This document shows positions 1 through 6,244 of a stretch of 13,159 nucleotides of DNA, one piece after another. Each line of letters begins with the position of its first letter. The first letter of the stretch is position 1. Origin of the DNA: Desulfobacterales bacterium (GTDB lineage Bacteria; Desulfobacterota; Desulfobacteria; Desulfobacterales; RPRI01); contig JAGVOC010000240.1 of assembly GCA_020052975.1 (NCBI GenBank), positions 1-13,159 of the forward strand, written 5' to 3'. The translations under genes were made by a program, and so were the position numbers. The notes below the pieces were generated by a model. It did no database searches. It was not told the DNA's origin and saw only the letters and a program-made list of their open reading frames with translations.

Positions 1-40
1 CATGTCTGGGTATGGGCGCATGCGCCCATACCCAGACATG
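1..40. repeat. Perfect 40-bp palindrome
   Basis: The two 20-base arms are exact reverse complements with no spacer; the centre is GCGCATGCGC. The arms reach the first base of the window, so the palindrome may be longer. As RNA it would form a hairpin of about 18 bp. No T-run follows on the plus strand, so a plus-strand intrinsic terminator is not supported; a minus-strand terminator cannot be judged because the flank is missing. It could also be a protein-binding dyad or an assembly artefact. It directly abuts a dispersed repeat copy that starts at 39. Confidence 0.85.
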
Positions 41-78
41 GCCAAATTGGAGTTATTCAAAGGTCTCGGTTTAGTAAA
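39..78 (+). repeat. Dispersed ~40-bp repeat, copy 1
   Basis: This stretch matches the reverse complement of 4820-4860 almost throughout, with a 13-base identical core TTCAAAGGTCTCG (56-68) and the flanking patterns TGGYCAAA, ATTGGA and GTAAA. Small indels separate the copies. Both copies lie in non-coding DNA upstream of a gene, here about 65 bp before the response regulator. It is either an extragenic repeat family or a shared binding site; the sequence alone cannot decide. Confidence 0.6.
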
Positions 79-109
79 GAGTTTCATCCGCTTATTCGCT
101 GAAACTTTA
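75..109. promoter_or_regulatory. Dyad upstream of response regulator
   Basis: The arms AGTTTCA (80-86) and TGAAACT (100-106) form a 7-bp inverted repeat with a 13-base spacer; allowing a 2-base bulge extends the match to about 10 bp. It lies 36 bp before the regulator start. NtrC-family activators bind dyads of this sort, so self-regulation is possible but only inferred. I found no convincing sigma-54 -24/-12 promoter between 41 and 141. Confidence 0.3.
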
Positions 110-141
110 GTGCTAACCGGGCAAAATGGAGTGTTCTGCAA

Positions 142-1539
142 ATGTCTCAAGGAACTGTAACGGGAATCTCTATGTGTTGCCGGATTCTTGTGATTGATGA
201 TGATTCTGTGGCCTGTGAGGTTTTACAGGAGACCCTCTTGCGTGCGGGATATGATGTTGATACCTGTACATCCGCCAAAGAGGCTCTCGGAAAGGAGTTG
301 TCTTCATATAATCTTCTGATCAGCGATATCCGGATGCCGGAGATTGACGGCCTTCATTTCCTCCGCCAGGTTCAGGAACAATGGCCGGAATTGCCTGTGA
401 TTCTTGTGACCGCCTATGGTTCACTGGAGACCACCATGGAAGCCTTGCGGTTGGGCGCCTGGGATTACATCAGTAAACCGTTCTCACCGGAGGCTATTCG
501 CTCCAAGGTAAAAAAAGTTCTGGAGGTGCGGGAACTCAGGCAGCGACGTATGCTCGGGCAACCGAAAACCGCAGAAGAGCCCCAATTTATCGGTTCCTCC
601 GGTGTCATGGTGGAATTTTACAAGCAACTCGCACGGGTAGCCGACGTCTGGTCCAGCGTCTTGATCGAAGGCGAGAGCGGCACGGGGAAAGAGCTGGCGG
701 CCCGAGCCCTTCACCAACTGAGCCCCCGCAGCGGGAGTCCCTTTGTGATTGTGAACTGCGGCGCTATTCCTGAAAATCTGCTGGAATCGGAACTATTTGG
801 CTATGAAAGGGGCGCCTTTACAGGAGCAAACCATTCCCATGAGGGTTTGCTTGCTTCTGCCCGGGGTGGAACCTTTTTTTTGGATGAAATTACAGAAATG
901 TCCCCTGCACTCCAGGGAAAGCTTTTGCGTTTCATGCAAAGCGGAGAAGTGCGACGACTCGGTGGTCACGAGGTGCGGCATGTTGCTGTCCGTGTGGTTG
1001 CCGCAGCTAATCGGAATGTCGATGAGGAGATAATAAAAGGCCGCTTCCGGTCTGATTTGCTCTATCGCTTTGTAGTGCGCCTGCATGCGCCGCCGCTGAG
1101 ACAACACAAGGAAGATTTGCCGCAACTCATCGAGAATCTTCTTAAAAAATGGAGTTATACTTCCATTCGTATTTCCGATGAGGCCATGGAATGCATGCTG
1201 GCATATGAATGGCCCGGTAACGTCCGTGAACTGGAAAATGTCCTCCAGCAAACGCTGTTAATGTCGCCTTTTGCGGTGATTTTTCCGGAGAACCTGCCGG
1301 AGAGGTTCCGTACAGGGCGGGAGATGACACGCTCACATTTGACACCTCTTGAGGAAGCGGAACGGAAGCAGATCCTCCAGACGCTAAAAACAACTTCCTG
1401 GAATCAAACCCGTACTTCGCACTTACTGGGGATTGATCGCAAGACATTGCGAGTCAAAATCCAGCGCTACAGATTACTCAAGGAGGATCCATTATCAGGA
1501 ACCGCCTTGCCGGACATGACATCGACGACTGGAAAATAA
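142..1539 (+). CDS. NtrC-family sigma-54-dependent response regulator
   Basis: This is a three-domain activator of 465 aa, a usual length for the family. The receiver domain (about 13-130) has the acidic cluster D19-D21, the phospho-acceptor D62 in SDIRMPEIDG, T90 and K112. The sigma-54 AAA+ domain (about 148-375) shows Walker A GESGTGKE (177-184), the sigma-54 contact loop GAFTGA (224-229), Walker B FFLDE (245-249) and the arginine-finger region FRSDLLYRF. A Fis-type helix-turn-helix ends around residue 445. When phosphorylated it should oligomerise on an upstream enhancer and open sigma-54 promoters. GGAG at 128-131 supports the ATG at 142; a second ATG at 172 is a possible alternative start. 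The partner is almost certainly the convergent kinase, whose 3' end overlaps this gene by 73 bp. The target genes are not evident here. Confidence 0.95.
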   Translation: MSQGTVTGISMCCRILVIDDDSVACEVLQETLLRAGYDVDTCTSAKEALGKELSSYNLLISDIRMPEIDGLHFLRQVQEQWPELPVILVTAYGSLETTMEALRLGAWDYISKPFSPEAIRSKVKKVLEVRELRQRRMLGQPKTAEEPQFIGSSGVMVEFYKQLARVADVWSSVLIEGESGTGKELAARALHQLSPRSGSPFVIVNCGAIPENLLESELFGYERGAFTGANHSHEGLLASARGGTFFLDEITEMSPALQGKLLRFMQSGEVRRLGGHEVRHVAVRVVAAANRNVDEEIIKGRFRSDLLYRFVVRLHAPPLRQHKEDLPQLIENLLKKWSYTSIRISDEAMECMLAYEWPGNVRELENVLQQTLLMSPFAVIFPENLPERFRTGREMTRSHLTPLEEAERKQILQTLKTTSWNQTRTSHLLGIDRKTLRVKIQRYRLLKEDPLSGTALPDMTSTTGK

Positions 1540-3011
1540 AGAATAACTTCGGTGCCCTTACCGGGACGGCTTTTTATCTCAAGACGGCCGCCATGCTCCT
1601 TGCCAATACCCTCTACTATGGCCAGTCCCAGTCCCCGCATCCCCTCATTGGTATGAGTACTGAAAAAGGGCTCGCGGATTTTATCTATTAATTCGGAAGG
1701 AATACCGGGACCGTTATCTCGGACAGAAACGGCAACTAATCTGTCATCCGGTATTGCGGAGGCGGAAACAGTTATTTTTCCCTCCTGAGGCAGTGCTTCC
1801 ACTGCATTCTCGATAAGATTTAACAGTGCTATCTGGAAACGATACCGGTCTACGTAGAGAAGAGGAGTGTCTGTCTTCACATCAACACTGAGTTGGATGC
1901 CCGACTTCTGAATCATGGGTTCAACTAGAGGCAGAGTTTCATTTAAAAGTTCGGAAATGGAGATTGTTTCGAAATGTGGTTCCGGCAGACGCGAGGCACG
2001 GCGTACATTCTGGATCACAGTGTCTAGCCGCTGTGTCTGCTGAACAATAAGTTCCAATTTATGCCCTGCTGCAGGCGGCCATCCATCGCCCTCTAACAGG
2101 AGACTTGCCATTCCAGCAATGGAATGAAGGGGTGTCCCAAGATCGTGCGCAAGAGTAGCCGTTAAATATCCGAGAGCTGTAAGCTGCTGGAGCTGGTTGA
2201 CTTCTTTTTGCAACCGGATAACATTATGGGTGGCTTCCTGTACCCTCTCTTCCAGGTAGAGGTTAAGCTTCCGATCCTTTGCAAGTACCTGTTCGATTTT
2301 ATCGGCCATTGAATTAAAGTGATCCGCCAGCTGTCCCCATTCATCTCTCCGGGGCAAGTGAATTCGTTTATCATACTGTTCTGCCTGAAATTCATCGATT
2401 GCGCAAATAATGCTTTTCAGCGGATGTCCGATAATCCAGCCGTAACTCATGGACAAAACGAGCAGGATTAAGAATAACAGCCCGATACTACTGAACATGA
2501 GCAGGTGCTGGGCACGGGCAAGGATCTCTGCCCTGGACTGAGAAAAGGAAATCACGCCGACAACCACCCTGTTATTCTTGTCTTTTTCTGACATCATATC
2601 GGGATATAACAGGCCAAGTGCAGGACCGCCTTCAGTATTTAATTTAATGTACCGGGGCTTAAGTCCCTCAGCAACCGAACCTACCAAAGTCTCGGACCAG
2701 TCATAGCGAACACGGCTGGCGCCGGCGATATATTCAATATCGCCGCTTGCAACGGAAAAAATATCTATCCTGGCTAAACGGATATCCATCTGTATCTGTT
2801 CTTTTAAAGTACTGTCAAGGACCGACAAGCCCTGACGGGTGGGAAAGTGTTCATAATAAGTACTGACTGTTTCTGCAACATCACTTAGCCTCCTTACCAT
2901 ATGGTCGGTCAATATGTTGTCCAGCGCCCTGAGCTGAATCCAACCCCAAATAGCCATGGTGACAGACAGTCCAAGGATGGCAACTATCATAAGGCGAGTA
3001 CGAACCGTCAT
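1467..3011 (-). CDS. Membrane sensor histidine kinase (HAMP, HisKA, HATPase)
   Basis: This 514-aa inner-membrane kinase has a first transmembrane helix at about 8-29, a periplasmic sensing region at about 30-168, and a second helix at about 169-195. A HAMP linker (about 192-245) and a coiled coil follow. The dimerisation helix carries the phospho-acceptor H289 in LAHDLGTPLHS. The ATPase domain has the N box NLIENAVEAL (N402), the G1 box DNGPGIP (432-438), FFSTHT and the G2 box RGLGLAIVEG. It should autophosphorylate on H289 and pass the phosphate to D62 of the adjacent regulator. GGAAAGGGG precedes the ATG at good spacing. The periplasmic domain matches no sensor family I can name, so the signal is unknown. 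Its last 24 codons lie antisense to the end of the regulator gene. Confidence 0.95.
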   Translation of the reverse strand: MTVRTRLMIVAILGLSVTMAIWGWIQLRALDNILTDHMVRRLSDVAETVSTYYEHFPTRQGLSVLDSTLKEQIQMDIRLARIDIFSVASGDIEYIAGASRVRYDWSETLVGSVAEGLKPRYIKLNTEGGPALGLLYPDMMSEKDKNNRVVVGVISFSQSRAEILARAQHLLMFSSIGLLFLILLVLSMSYGWIIGHPLKSIICAIDEFQAEQYDKRIHLPRRDEWGQLADHFNSMADKIEQVLAKDRKLNLYLEERVQEATHNVIRLQKEVNQLQQLTALGYLTATLAHDLGTPLHSIAGMASLLLEGDGWPPAAGHKLELIVQQTQRLDTVIQNVRRASRLPEPHFETISISELLNETLPLVEPMIQKSGIQLSVDVKTDTPLLYVDRYRFQIALLNLIENAVEALPQEGKITVSASAIPDDRLVAVSVRDNGPGIPSELIDKIREPFFSTHTNEGMRGLGLAIVEGIGKEHGGRLEIKSRPGKGTEVILYFPVVDVMSGKAVPDNGSSLSNL

Positions 3012-3351
3012 CGGAACCCCTTTCCTTTTGCAGATTGTTTTACCTGAAAGTACCTTTTAAATCCACCCTAACTCACTTTTACTTCCCTTTCTCACCTTTG
3101 TCAGAATAATTTTAGCCTACTGGAGACAGAATTGCAATTCGATTCGGTTAAAAAATCGTAACCGTTCAGGAATCGTGAGACAAATTCACTTTCCTCTACC
3201 TTCCGCTTGAGATCATAAAGGACAAAGCAAGGGTGGTACTGAAAGACGATTTACGGACAGGGAATATTTACCGGGGGTGATGTTTTTTGAAAGAACGGGG
3301 CACGAAGATAATCTTCGTACCCCGAAAGAGGTTAACCAGCGCTATAAATAA
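3012..3351. other. Gene-free stretch between kinase and exported-protein genes
   Basis: I see no supported gene in these 340 bp. The left part must carry the kinase promoter on the minus strand, but no strong -35/-10 pair stands out. The right part holds the hairpin at 3296-3324 behind the downstream minus-strand gene. Confidence 0.6.
3293..3324 (-). terminator. Likely terminator of the exported-protein operon
   Basis: CGGGGCACGAAGA (3296-3308) pairs with TCTTCGTACCCCG (3312-3324), giving a 13-bp stem with one mismatch and a 3-base loop. Read on the minus strand it follows the stop of the 141-aa gene by 27 bp and is followed by GTTCTTT, a short and imperfect T-tract. This suits an intrinsic terminator for the two-gene minus-strand unit. 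Confidence 0.6.
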
Positions 3352-3777
3352 TTACTTCTTTACAGGAGGCGCTGCTTCAACGGGAGCTGCCTTCTCTTCA
3401 GCAGGCTTTGTTGATTCTTTTACAGCAACCTTTTTCTTGGCAGGCTTATTAGTAACTTTCTTGACAACCTTGGTTATTTTAGTGGATACGTTATTGCCAT
3501 CTTTTGTCATGTAGCTTACCTTCACTTTATCGCCTGCAGTGATATTCGGAGATGCTGGATATGCTTTTTCTAAAGTAAACACCATGATCTCCGCTTTTCC
3601 CTTAACAGTGCGCTCAATCTTGAGCATCGTATCTGAAATTTCCGTCACTTTTCCTGTGGCGCTCATCGTGGTTTCTTTAGCCGCGGCAGCCTTTTTCGCC
3701 TTTATAGCCTCAGCCGCAAATACCGAACCGCTGAACACAAAAGCAAATGCAACAAACAATACTAATAAACGTTTCAT
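3352..3777 (-). CDS. Small exported protein with Lys/Ala/Pro tail (paralogue B)
   Basis: This 141-aa protein begins with a clear signal peptide, a KR start, a hydrophobic core and a probable cut after SGSVFA at residue 21. The core, from ATGKVTEISD to about residue 103, is a short beta-rich domain (GKVTEI, DTMLKIERT, AGDKVKVSY) that recalls DUF5666-like periplasmic OB-fold proteins; this resemblance is by eye only. A 35-40-residue tail of K, A, P, E and V follows, which is low complexity and probably disordered. GGGAGG precedes the ATG. The gene directly upstream (3808-4122) is a close paralogue with nearly identical signal peptide and core but no tail. Gene order suggests a two-gene transcript started by the promoter near 4157. 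The function is unknown; the protein probably acts in the periplasm. Confidence 0.85.
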   Translation of the reverse strand: MKRLLVLFVAFAFVFSGSVFAAEAIKAKKAAAAKETTMSATGKVTEISDTMLKIERTVKGKAEIMVFTLEKAYPASPNITAGDKVKVSYMTKDGNNVSTKITKVVKKVTNKPAKKKVAVKESTKPAEEKAAPVEAAPPVKK

Positions 3778-3807
3778 CTCAAATTACCTCCCTTTTTAAG
3801 TTAAATG

Positions 3808-4122
3808 TTATTTCAAATCTTTCTTGGTTAGTTTTGTGGATACGTTCTTTCCATCTTTTGTAATATAGTTTACCTTCACTTTATCGCCGGCAGCGATCTT
3901 CGGGTATGTTTTTTCTAAAGCAAACTCCATGATCTCCGCTTTTCCCTTTACAGTGCGCTCGATTTTCAGCATCGTATCTGAAATATCAGTCACTTTTCCT
4001 GTGGCGTTCATCGTGGTTTCTTTAGTTGTGGCAGCCGGTTTCGCCTTGGTTGCCTCAGCCGCAAATACCGAACCGCTGAATAGAAAAGACAATGCTACAA
4101 ACAAAACTAATAAACGTTTCAT
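3808..4122 (-). CDS. Small exported protein (paralogue A)
   Basis: This 104-aa protein has a signal peptide (MKRLLVLFVALSFLFSGSVFA) and a short beta-rich core that nearly matches the downstream 141-aa paralogue, including ATGKVTDISDTMLKIERTVK and KAEIM. It ends soon after the core (TKLTKKDLK), so it lacks the basic, proline-rich tail of its neighbour. The DNA of the cores is also very similar, which points to a recent tandem duplication. AAAGGAGG lies before the ATG at good spacing, and a TATAAT hexamer lies 35 bp upstream on the same strand. It is the first gene of a probable two-gene unit. The periplasmic location is supported; the function is unknown. DUF5666-like is the nearest description I can offer. 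Confidence 0.85.
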   Translation of the reverse strand: MKRLLVLFVALSFLFSGSVFAAEATKAKPAATTKETTMNATGKVTDISDTMLKIERTVKGKAEIMEFALEKTYPKIAAGDKVKVNYITKDGKNVSTKLTKKDLK

Positions 4123-4156
4123 TTAAAACTACCTCCTTTCCAAATACATTGACCCT

Positions 4157-4162
4157 ATTATA
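4157..4162 (-). promoter_or_regulatory. -10 element for exported-protein operon
   Basis: The minus strand reads TATAAT here, a perfect -10 hexamer 35 bp before the start codon of the 104-aa gene. No good -35 is seen at 16-18 bp spacing, so the promoter call rests mainly on the -10 and its position. Confidence 0.45.
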
Positions 4163-4539
4163 ACGCAATTGGTATGCCAAAACGGGACGAATGTGAGATT
4201 AATCTGTTAACCATCTGAAAGTACAATGAAAAAAAATATTATTATAAAAAAGAATAAAAGCAGGAATAGGAATAACGGAGAATTACTCCTCAGATGATGG
4301 GGATTTTTTCAACGATTTGTCTATCTTTCCCAATTATGCCATACTCGGTACGAAGCAGGCAAATTTGACCCGGTATTGAGCATTGGCAGGTAAAGTGTTG
4401 ATTTGTTCCTTCCCGAGCTCTTGATTTACAAATTCTCTACTCCAATGCAACATTTCAAACGGAAGTTAATGACCCTGGTTGATTTTTGAGGAAATTTAAG
4501 GAGGGAGTTAACCCCCGCTACGCTTTATTTATTGACTTA

Positions 4540-4710
4540 GTCAAGCATAATGAACTCGTAAAAAGTCCAAATTCAGACGGCAAAGTAAAAAGCTCATTAT
4601 GCAAGGCGCACGAATCTTGAGGAATGAAGCGTACTTAATTGTACGCTGCAATGACGAAAGATGAAGCGCAACACAGCAGAATGACTTTTTACGAAGCCGT
4701 CAAGCATAAT
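4540..4710. repeat. Non-coding element bounded by direct and inverted repeats
   Basis: GTCAAGCATAAT occurs exactly at both ends (4540-4551 and 4699-4710). Just inside, TCGTAAAAAGTC (4556-4567) is the exact reverse complement of GACTTTTTACGA (4683-4694). A hairpin with arms AGCGTAC and GTACGCT lies at 4628-4647. There is no ORF. This is the architecture of a small mobile or REP-like dispersed element: target-site-like direct repeats outside, inverted ends inside and an internal stem. From memory, similar text recurs in Desulfobacterota genomes, but I cannot confirm that here. Confidence 0.6.
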
Positions 4711-4760
4711 TGCCATGCTACATAAAAGAGCCGATTTATTAAGACAAGTCAGGTTATTGT

Positions 4761-4789
4761 TTGACATTATACCGGTTTTTTAATAAATA
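4761..4789 (+). promoter_or_regulatory. Possible promoter upstream of PilZ gene
   Basis: A perfect TTGACA (4761-4766) is followed after 17 bases by TAAATA (4784-4789), a weak -10. It lies about 220 bp before the PilZ start, so the transcript would carry a long leader containing the repeats at 4820-4975. Confidence 0.3.
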
Positions 4790-4819
4790 TGGATTCAATT
4801 TGTTATTTCTTCTGCAATT

Positions 4820-4860
4820 TTTACAAATCGAGACCTTTGAAGAACATCCAATTTTGACCA
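4820..4860 (-). repeat. Dispersed ~40-bp repeat, copy 2 (inverted)
   Basis: The reverse complement of this stretch matches 39-78 with a 13-base identical core (4829-4841) and a few single-base changes or indels. See copy 1. Here it lies about 150 bp upstream of the PilZ gene. Confidence 0.6.
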
Positions 4861-4896
4861 AGTGCAAGAAAGGCGAAAACAACGATTAAGGATCAT

Positions 4897-4975
4897 GGTT
4901 CATAGTCTCCGCCTCAAGCGGATTAAAAGAAAAAACCAGAAACTACAAACCAGAGACTATGAACCAAAGACTATA
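4897..4975. repeat. Degenerate 14-bp repeats with inverted copy in PilZ leader
   Basis: Three tandem degenerate units begin at 4934, 4948 and 4962 and follow the pattern AACCARARACTAY. The inverted form GGTTCATAGTCTC (4897-4909) pairs exactly with GAGACTATGAACC (4953-4965), and a small hairpin TCCGC/GCGGA (4908-4922) lies between them. A leader transcript could fold across this region, ending about 30 bases before the PilZ ribosome-binding site. Confidence 0.6.
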
Positions 4976-5006
4976 AATAGAGTCTCTTTAAAACAGGAGG
5001 ATTAAA

Positions 5007-5348
5007 TTGAGTCATCCGGCAAACAGACGTAAAAACGAAAGGGTTTATGTTAAATGGCCTGTTACGATTATTATGAGCAGCGGGACATTTGAAGGTGAGA
5101 CTACAAATATAACTGCCCAGGGAGTAGGAATAGTCTGTGATGAACCCCTTCACTTAAATGAATCATATACCTTAATAATAAGGCCTGCAAATTACGGGAC
5201 TCTTGAAGTTACCGGAAAAGTTATCTGGTCAGATCTGTATGGAATAGACGGTGATAATAAAACGGTAGGGATTGGAATCTGTCTTATTGAAATTTCGGAG
5301 AAAGACCGCCTCTTCTTCAATAAAGTGATATCCGAAAATTTCAAATGA
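5007..5348 (+). CDS. PilZ domain protein (c-di-GMP binding)
   Basis: This is a stand-alone PilZ domain of 113 aa. The first c-di-GMP motif RxxxR is R8-K-N-E-R12. The second, usually (D/N)xSxxG, reads N34-I-T-A-Q-G39 with threonine in place of serine, a tolerated variant. Beta strands typical of the fold follow (VTGKVIWSD, VGIGICLIEI). Such proteins bind c-di-GMP in the cytosol and act on motility, exopolysaccharide or other partners. The start is TTG, chosen because AGGAGG (4995-5000) lies six bases before it. It appears to be a single-gene unit with a long repeat-bearing leader. The partner is unknown. Confidence 0.88.
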   Translation: MSHPANRRKNERVYVKWPVTIIMSSGTFEGETTNITAQGVGIVCDEPLHLNESYTLIIRPANYGTLEVTGKVIWSDLYGIDGDNKTVGIGICLIEISEKDRLFFNKVISENFK

Positions 5349-5375
5349 TGCCTGGCAGTCTTTTTTTTGCATCAT
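5344..5375 (+). terminator. Possible terminator after PilZ gene
   Basis: ATGATGC (5344-5350) and GCATCAT (5369-5375) form an inverted repeat, and a run of eight T lies between them after CTGGCAGTC. The T-run suits plus-strand termination but sits in the loop of the larger dyad, so the structure is not classic. It lies between the convergent PilZ and C_GCAxxG_C_C genes. Confidence 0.35.
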
Positions 5376-5806
5376 AAGATAGTTTCGATTATCTCGACAG
5401 CGTCCTTAACAAATTTCACACACAATGTGTCAAATATACCAAGTTCGCGGGCTTTTTCCAAACCTTCCTTTGTAGAAATGTCAATTCCAATCAGATCCCT
5501 GCATTTAATGGTTTTGTTTCTTGATTGAAACATTTCGGTGAATTTATTGACAAGTTCGTATGATAACTCTTTTAGATGCTCTTCTTCCAAATTGCTTTTT
5601 CCGTGTTTGAGCCCTATTACCATGAAAGCGCCTGTAACCGCTCCGCATGTTTCCTGCATTCTTCCCATTCCGGCACCGAAAGGGCATGCAATTTTAAAAG
5701 CAACAGCTTCCGGGATGCCAAGTGCGGGAGAAAATGTTGCAAAAACAGCCTGCGAACAGTTAAACCTGTCATTAAAATGTTTGACGGCTTTTTCAGAATT
5801 ATTCAT
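5372..5806 (-). CDS. C_GCAxxG_C_C family redox protein
   Basis: This 144-aa protein fits the C_GCAxxG_C_C family (PF09719 type): an N-terminal helix with FNCSQAV (C17), the central glycine-rich stretch ACPFGAGMGRMQETCGAVTGA (C41, C54), then C102 and C129 in the C-terminal part. These five cysteines are the family hallmark, thought to bind a metal or take part in redox chemistry; the exact reaction is not established. GAAGGA precedes the ATG. Length and motif order are normal. It is divergent from the small ORF at 5878 and convergent with the PilZ gene, so it looks monocistronic. The family is common in strict anaerobes, which supports the suggested lifestyle. Confidence 0.88.
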   Translation of the reverse strand: MNNSEKAVKHFNDRFNCSQAVFATFSPALGIPEAVAFKIACPFGAGMGRMQETCGAVTGAFMVIGLKHGKSNLEEEHLKELSYELVNKFTEMFQSRNKTIKCRDLIGIDISTKEGLEKARELGIFDTLCVKFVKDAVEIIETIL

Positions 5807-5877
5807 CTTTGTTTTCCTTCGTGGTGAAAATTATACTTATTACGCAACGGTCAGGTTTATACATCTGATTATTTGGA

Positions 5878-6081
5878 GTGTCCATTAAATTCTGGAAGAA
5901 GATCAACCGCACTATTTCCGGATGGACACTCCTGGCTATCGATAATGTCATCGGCACAGGTATAGGCCGGCTGGCTTATGAGATTTACGGGCGAACAGGT
6001 TTTCGGCGGGATTTTCCTCCATCCACAACTACCCGCATACTTGCTGCAGGGAGCTTCAATATTGAAGATATTAACCGGTGA
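5878..6081 (+). CDS. Uncharacterised small ORF, 67 aa
   Basis: I do not recognise this protein. The reading frame has GC-rich third positions and a plausible composition (WKKINRTISGWTLLAID, IGRLAYEIYG), unlike the AT-rich non-coding DNA around it, and it ends 15 bp before a good hairpin terminator, so it is probably transcribed. The start is unclear: GTG at 5878 has GGAG directly adjoining it, too close for a ribosome site. A 10-bp inverted repeat (GGAGTGTCCA 5875-5884, TGGACACTCC 5922-5931) overlaps the start. It could be the remnant of a longer gene. It lies just outside the inferred left end of the island. Confidence 0.4.
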   Translation: MSIKFWKKINRTISGWTLLAIDNVIGTGIGRLAYEIYGRTGFRRDFPPSTTTRILAAGSFNIEDINR

Positions 6082-6096
6082 TTCTGCCCGAGTATA

Positions 6097-6143
6097 AAAA
6101 GAGGCGGCAAGGTATTATACGCTGACCGTCTCTTTTATTTTTT
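6097..6143. terminator. Bidirectional intrinsic terminator
   Basis: AAAAGAGGCGG (6097-6107) pairs with CCGTCTCTTTT (6126-6136), giving 11 bp with one G-T wobble, followed on the plus strand by ATTTTTT. On the minus strand the stem is followed by a T5 run. It can end the small ORF at 5878-6081 rightwards and a minus-strand transcript leftwards. If the island left end is at 6147, this was probably the original terminator of tRNA-Ala before insertion. Confidence 0.7.
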
Positions 6144-6146
6144 GAA

Positions 6147-6169
6147 TTGGTGGGCTGAGGTCTATCAAA
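6147..6169 (+). repeat. Putative left attachment site (decayed tRNA-Ala end)
   Basis: TTGGTGGGCTGAGG aligns with TTGGTGGAGCTGAGG at 13061-13075 with a single missing base, and the next bases (TCTATCAAA against GGGGATCGAA) keep ATC and AA. Orientation is direct, as integration requires. It is short and imperfect, so chance cannot be excluded; the arm sites 55-75 bp inward are the main support. Confidence 0.5.
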
Positions 6170-6223
6170 TTTATAATATAACTATTTATTATATCTTATT
6201 AATCAAATTTAATGATATTGAGC

Positions 6224-6244
6224 ATACCCCCAAAAATACCCCCA
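6224..6244 (-). repeat. Two integrase arm-type sites, left end
   Basis: ATACCCCCA occurs at 6224-6232 and 6236-6244, direct copies with a 12-bp period. The same 9-mer or its complement occurs three times in front of the integrase gene, and I found it nowhere else in the window. Confidence 0.7.

Larger units (their letters stand above)
4163..5006. other. Long gene-free region with repeats
   Basis: No credible gene lies in these ~840 bp. The first ~370 bp are AT-rich with no recognisable structure. The rest holds a repeat-bounded element (4540-4710), a possible promoter (4761-4789), an inverted copy of the ~40-bp repeat (4820-4860) and a degenerate repeat array (4897-4975) leading up to the PilZ gene. 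Confidence 0.6.

Noticed and set aside
41..141. Sigma-54 promoter in front of the response regulator
   Set aside because: I looked for a TGGCAC-N5-TTGC pattern and found no acceptable match.
793..1251. Minus-strand 152-codon frame inside the response regulator gene
   Set aside because: It is a shadow of the well-supported NtrC-type gene, with no ribosome site and no recognisable protein pattern.
4262..4320. Terminator-like hairpins (GGAG/CTCC and CCTCA/TGGGG before T6)
   Set aside because: The stems are only 4-5 bp and no gene on the plus strand leads into them.
4897..4975. CRISPR-like array
   Set aside because: The 14-bp units are degenerate and directly adjoining with no spacers, so this is a tandem repeat, not a CRISPR. 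No other CRISPR pattern was seen in the window.
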